From Hirschia sp964352025 (lineage in GTDB: Bacteria; Pseudomonadota; Alphaproteobacteria; Caulobacterales; Hyphomonadaceae), in the NCBI GenBank assembly GCA_964352025.1, contig CAYGPZ010000002.1, positions 62,001 to 126,000 on the forward strand: DNA of 64,000 nucleotides, written 5' to 3'. Made by a program: the position numbers and the translations under genes. Position 1 is the stretch's first letter. The number at the start of each line of letters is the position of its first letter. Under the pieces are notes generated by a model, which saw nothing but the letters and a program-made list of their open reading frames with translations, searched no databases and was not told the origin of the DNA. Shown here piece by piece: positions 62,248 through 64,000 of this stretch.

Positions 62248-62323
62248 CATTTACTACCCTTGGCACCTTAAGCATTTCGCCTTACACATTATGGTTAAGA
62301 ATCAAAAAGACCAGATTGTGTAA
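62248..62323 (+). repeat. Direct repeat copy B, ending at the parC start codon
   Basis: This 76-base stretch is the partner of 60301-60376. It holds the sequence directly upstream of the parC ATG (62323), including TTGGCA (62260-62265) and TTACAC about 17 bases downstream as a possible promoter. A GAATC (62299-62303) fits a CcrM methylation site. No Shine-Dalgarno sequence is visible, so parC may be leaderless or weakly initiated. Confidence 0.75.
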
Positions 62324-64000
62324 TGAGTGATATGAGCGACGACGAATTCAAGACAGAAGATGAAAGAGCCGGCATTTTCGAAGAGCCGATGTCTGAAGCG
62401 CTATCTAAGCGCTATCTGGCTTATGCCCTGTCGACGATCACCTCACGTGCGCTGCCTGATGTGCGCGATGGATTAAAGCCGGTACACCGTCGCTTGATGT
62501 ATGCCATGCGCTTGCTGCGTCTAAATCCTGAACTGGCATTTAAAAAGTCCGCCCGTGTAGTTGGAGACGTGATTGGTAAGTATCACCCGCATGGTGACAC
62601 GGCCATTTATGATGCGCTTGTTCGCTTGGCGCAGGATTTCAACGTGCGTTACCCGCTTGTCGACGGGCAAGGGAATTTTGGTAATATCGATGGTGATACT
62701 GCAGCAGCCATGCGTTATACGGAATCGCGTCTGACACCTGCGGCCATGTTGCTGCTCGAAGGGTTGGACGAAAACGCGGTCGACTTTAAAGAAACATATG
62801 ATGGCGGTGACGACGAACCTGTCGTTTTAGCAGCCGGTTTCCCAAACCTGTTGGCGAATGGTTCCTCGGGTATCGCTGTGGGTATGGCGACGAGTATTCC
62901 ACCACACAATGCTGCTGAATGTATCGATGCATGTATCCATCTGATCGAACACAAAAGCGCGACAACGGCTGACCTCTTAGAAATCATGCCGGGGCCTGAC
63001 TTTCCGACAGGTGGTGAGATTGTCGAAGATAAGGATAGTATCCTTAAAGCCTATGAAACAGGGCGCGGTGGTTTCCGCATGCGTTGTAAATGGGAAAAAG
63101 AAGATTTAGGGCGTGGTGCTTGGCAAATTATCGTCACCGAAATTCCATATCAGGTCCAAAAATCCAAGCTTATTGAACGTCTTGCCGAGCTGATCGAAAC
63201 TAAGAAAGCGCCACTTCTGTCAGACGTGATGGATGAAAGTGCCGAAGATATCCGCGTTGTTCTGGTACCTCGCACAAAGGCCGTAGACCCAGAAGTTTTG
63301 ATGGCAAGCCTGTATAAATTGTCTGATCTGGAAAACAGATTTTCTTTAAATATGAATGTGTTAGACCATAATGTGCCACGCGTTATGGGTCTGAAACAGG
63401 TGTTGAAGTGTTATCTAGCTCACCGCCAAGAAGTGATTGTGCGCCGCGCGCAGCACCGCCTTGATAAGATTGAAGCACGCTTGCACATCCTTGATGGATT
63501 GCTCAAAGCCTACCTCAATATTGATGAAGTTATTCGCATTATCCGTTTTGAGGATGAACCAAAAGCTGAATTGATGAAGGCGTTCGGCCTATCTGAAATA
63601 CAGACAGACGCTATCCTAAATATGCGCTTGCGGGCTTTACGCAAACTTGAAGAAATCGAGATTCAAGGCGAGCACGACAAGCTATCAGCAGAGCGTGATA
63701 AACTGGTGCAATTGATTGGCTCTGAAATGCGCCAATGGACTGAAGTTAAACGCCAATTAAAAGCAGCCCGCGAAGTCTTTGATCCTGAATCAGATCTAGG
63801 TCGTCGTCGCTCACTCTTTGGTACTGCTGTTGAAATTGATGCAGATGCAGCACTTGAAGCGCTTATTCCCAAAGAACCCATCACGGTTATCTTGTCGAAA
63901 ATGGGATGGATCAGAGCGCTAAAAGGACACAACCAAGCGCTTGAAAAGCTCAAATTCAAAGAGGGCGATGAACTCGCTTATACTCTCGAATGTCAGACGA
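62323..64000 (+). CDS. parC: Topoisomerase IV subunit A (3' end outside window)
   Basis: The frame from ATG 62323 stays open to the window end (559 residues so far). It shows the type IIA topoisomerase A core: SKRYLAYALSTITSRALPDVRDGLKPVHRR, the catalytic Y132 in AMRYTESRL, and IPPHN. The ParC rather than GyrA assignment comes from the opening MSEALSKRYLAYALST and the neighbouring recO. In the quinolone-resistance region the sequence is HPHGDTAIYD, with Thr and Asp at the positions aligned with E. coli Ser80 and Glu84. It decatenates daughter chromosomes with ParE. Confidence 0.95.
   Translation, partial: MSDMSDDEFKTEDERAGIFEEPMSEALSKRYLAYALSTITSRALPDVRDGLKPVHRRLMYAMRLLRLNPELAFKKSARVVGDVIGKYHPHGDTAIYDALVRLAQDFNVRYPLVDGQGNFGNIDGDTAAAMRYTESRLTPAAMLLLEGLDENAVDFKETYDGGDDEPVVLAAGFPNLLANGSSGIAVGMATSIPPHNAAECIDACIHLIEHKSATTADLLEIMPGPDFPTGGEIVEDKDSILKAYETGRGGFRMRCKWEKEDLGRGAWQIIVTEIPYQVQKSKLIERLAELIETKKAPLLSDVMDESAEDIRVVLVPRTKAVDPEVLMASLYKLSDLENRFSLNMNVLDHNVPRVMGLKQVLKCYLAHRQEVIVRRAQHRLDKIEARLHILDGLLKAYLNIDEVIRIIRFEDEPKAELMKAFGLSEIQTDAILNMRLRALRKLEEIEIQGEHDKLSAERDKLVQLIGSEMRQWTEVKRQLKAAREVFDPESDLGRRRSLFGTAVEIDADAALEALIPKEPITVILSKMGWIRALKGHNQALEKLKFKEGDELAYTLECQT

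Noticed and set aside
1..64000. CRISPR array, IS element, integrase or att site
   Set aside because: No evenly spaced short repeats, transposase or recombinase genes were seen. The three tRNA genes show no partial 3'-end duplications in the window.

Overview
The window comes from an alphaproteobacterium, most likely a marine stalked or budding relative of Hyphomonadaceae/Caulobacterales. The family-level placement is inference. The basis is a gene transfer agent (GTA) tail module of the Rhodobacter capsulatus type, a PopZ-like polar organizer next to valS, the cycHJKL-degP-regulator-kinase-glnE order, a tRNA-His without G-1 and with A73, full CtrA-type TTAA-N7-TTAA boxes, and moderate GC judged by eye. 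Nearly all DNA is coding. No IS element, rRNA or CRISPR array was seen.

Layout. 1-8603: a partial gene, a small membrane protein, then GTA tail genes g6, g8, g9, g11-like, g12, g13, g14 and g15, interrupted by an antisense SRPBCC gene. No g7 or g10 is visible and the tape-measure gene is very short. 8673-12222: CbpA-like DnaJ, then a PepSY/response regulator/kinase set. 12226-15853: cytochrome c maturation genes ccmI, ccmE, ccmF and ccmH. 15933-23754: a hydrolase-OsmC fusion, DegP, a second two-component system and glnE. 23808-26255: EF-hand protein, ECF sigma factor, probable membrane anti-sigma factor and a CnrR/CpxP-like periplasmic protein. 26276-30330 (minus): PAS kinase, receiver protein and EAL phosphodiesterase, with a CtrA-like box before the kinase. 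30582-36607: PepN, a hypothetical, a Tat-type M48 lipoprotein, tRNA-His, a DEDD exonuclease and a small periplasmic protein.

36791-37355: tRNA-Asn and tRNA-Cys on the minus strand, separated by what looks like a short unannotated RNA gene with a CtrA box, a 5' hairpin, a C-rich linker and an intrinsic terminator. 37673-41279: Pcm-like methyltransferase, TolC, PopZ and an antisense PhyH-like dioxygenase. 41431-50855: ValS, isoaspartyl peptidase, DUF3137, a coiled-coil secreted protein, DUF983, exonuclease III and AsmA. 51254-56294: a metallophosphoesterase, a LysR regulator and a minus-strand sulfur operon (cysteine synthase, mercaptopyruvate sulfurtransferase, cystathionine beta-lyase). 56443-57956: two tandem SGNH hydrolases. 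57999-64000: recO and parC, separated by an accessory block.

That block holds a one-gene fusion of an Mrr-like PD-(D/E)XK nuclease and an ImmA/IrrE protease, a secreted VOC protein and a kelch lipoprotein. The roughly 76-bp stretch that ends at the parC start codon has a diverged direct copy (about 75% identical by hand alignment) about 1.95 kb upstream, between the fusion gene and the VOC gene. The strongest candidates for undescribed biology are the CtrA-linked small RNA, the nuclease-protease fusion with its repeat-flanked neighbours, and the compact GTA tail module.
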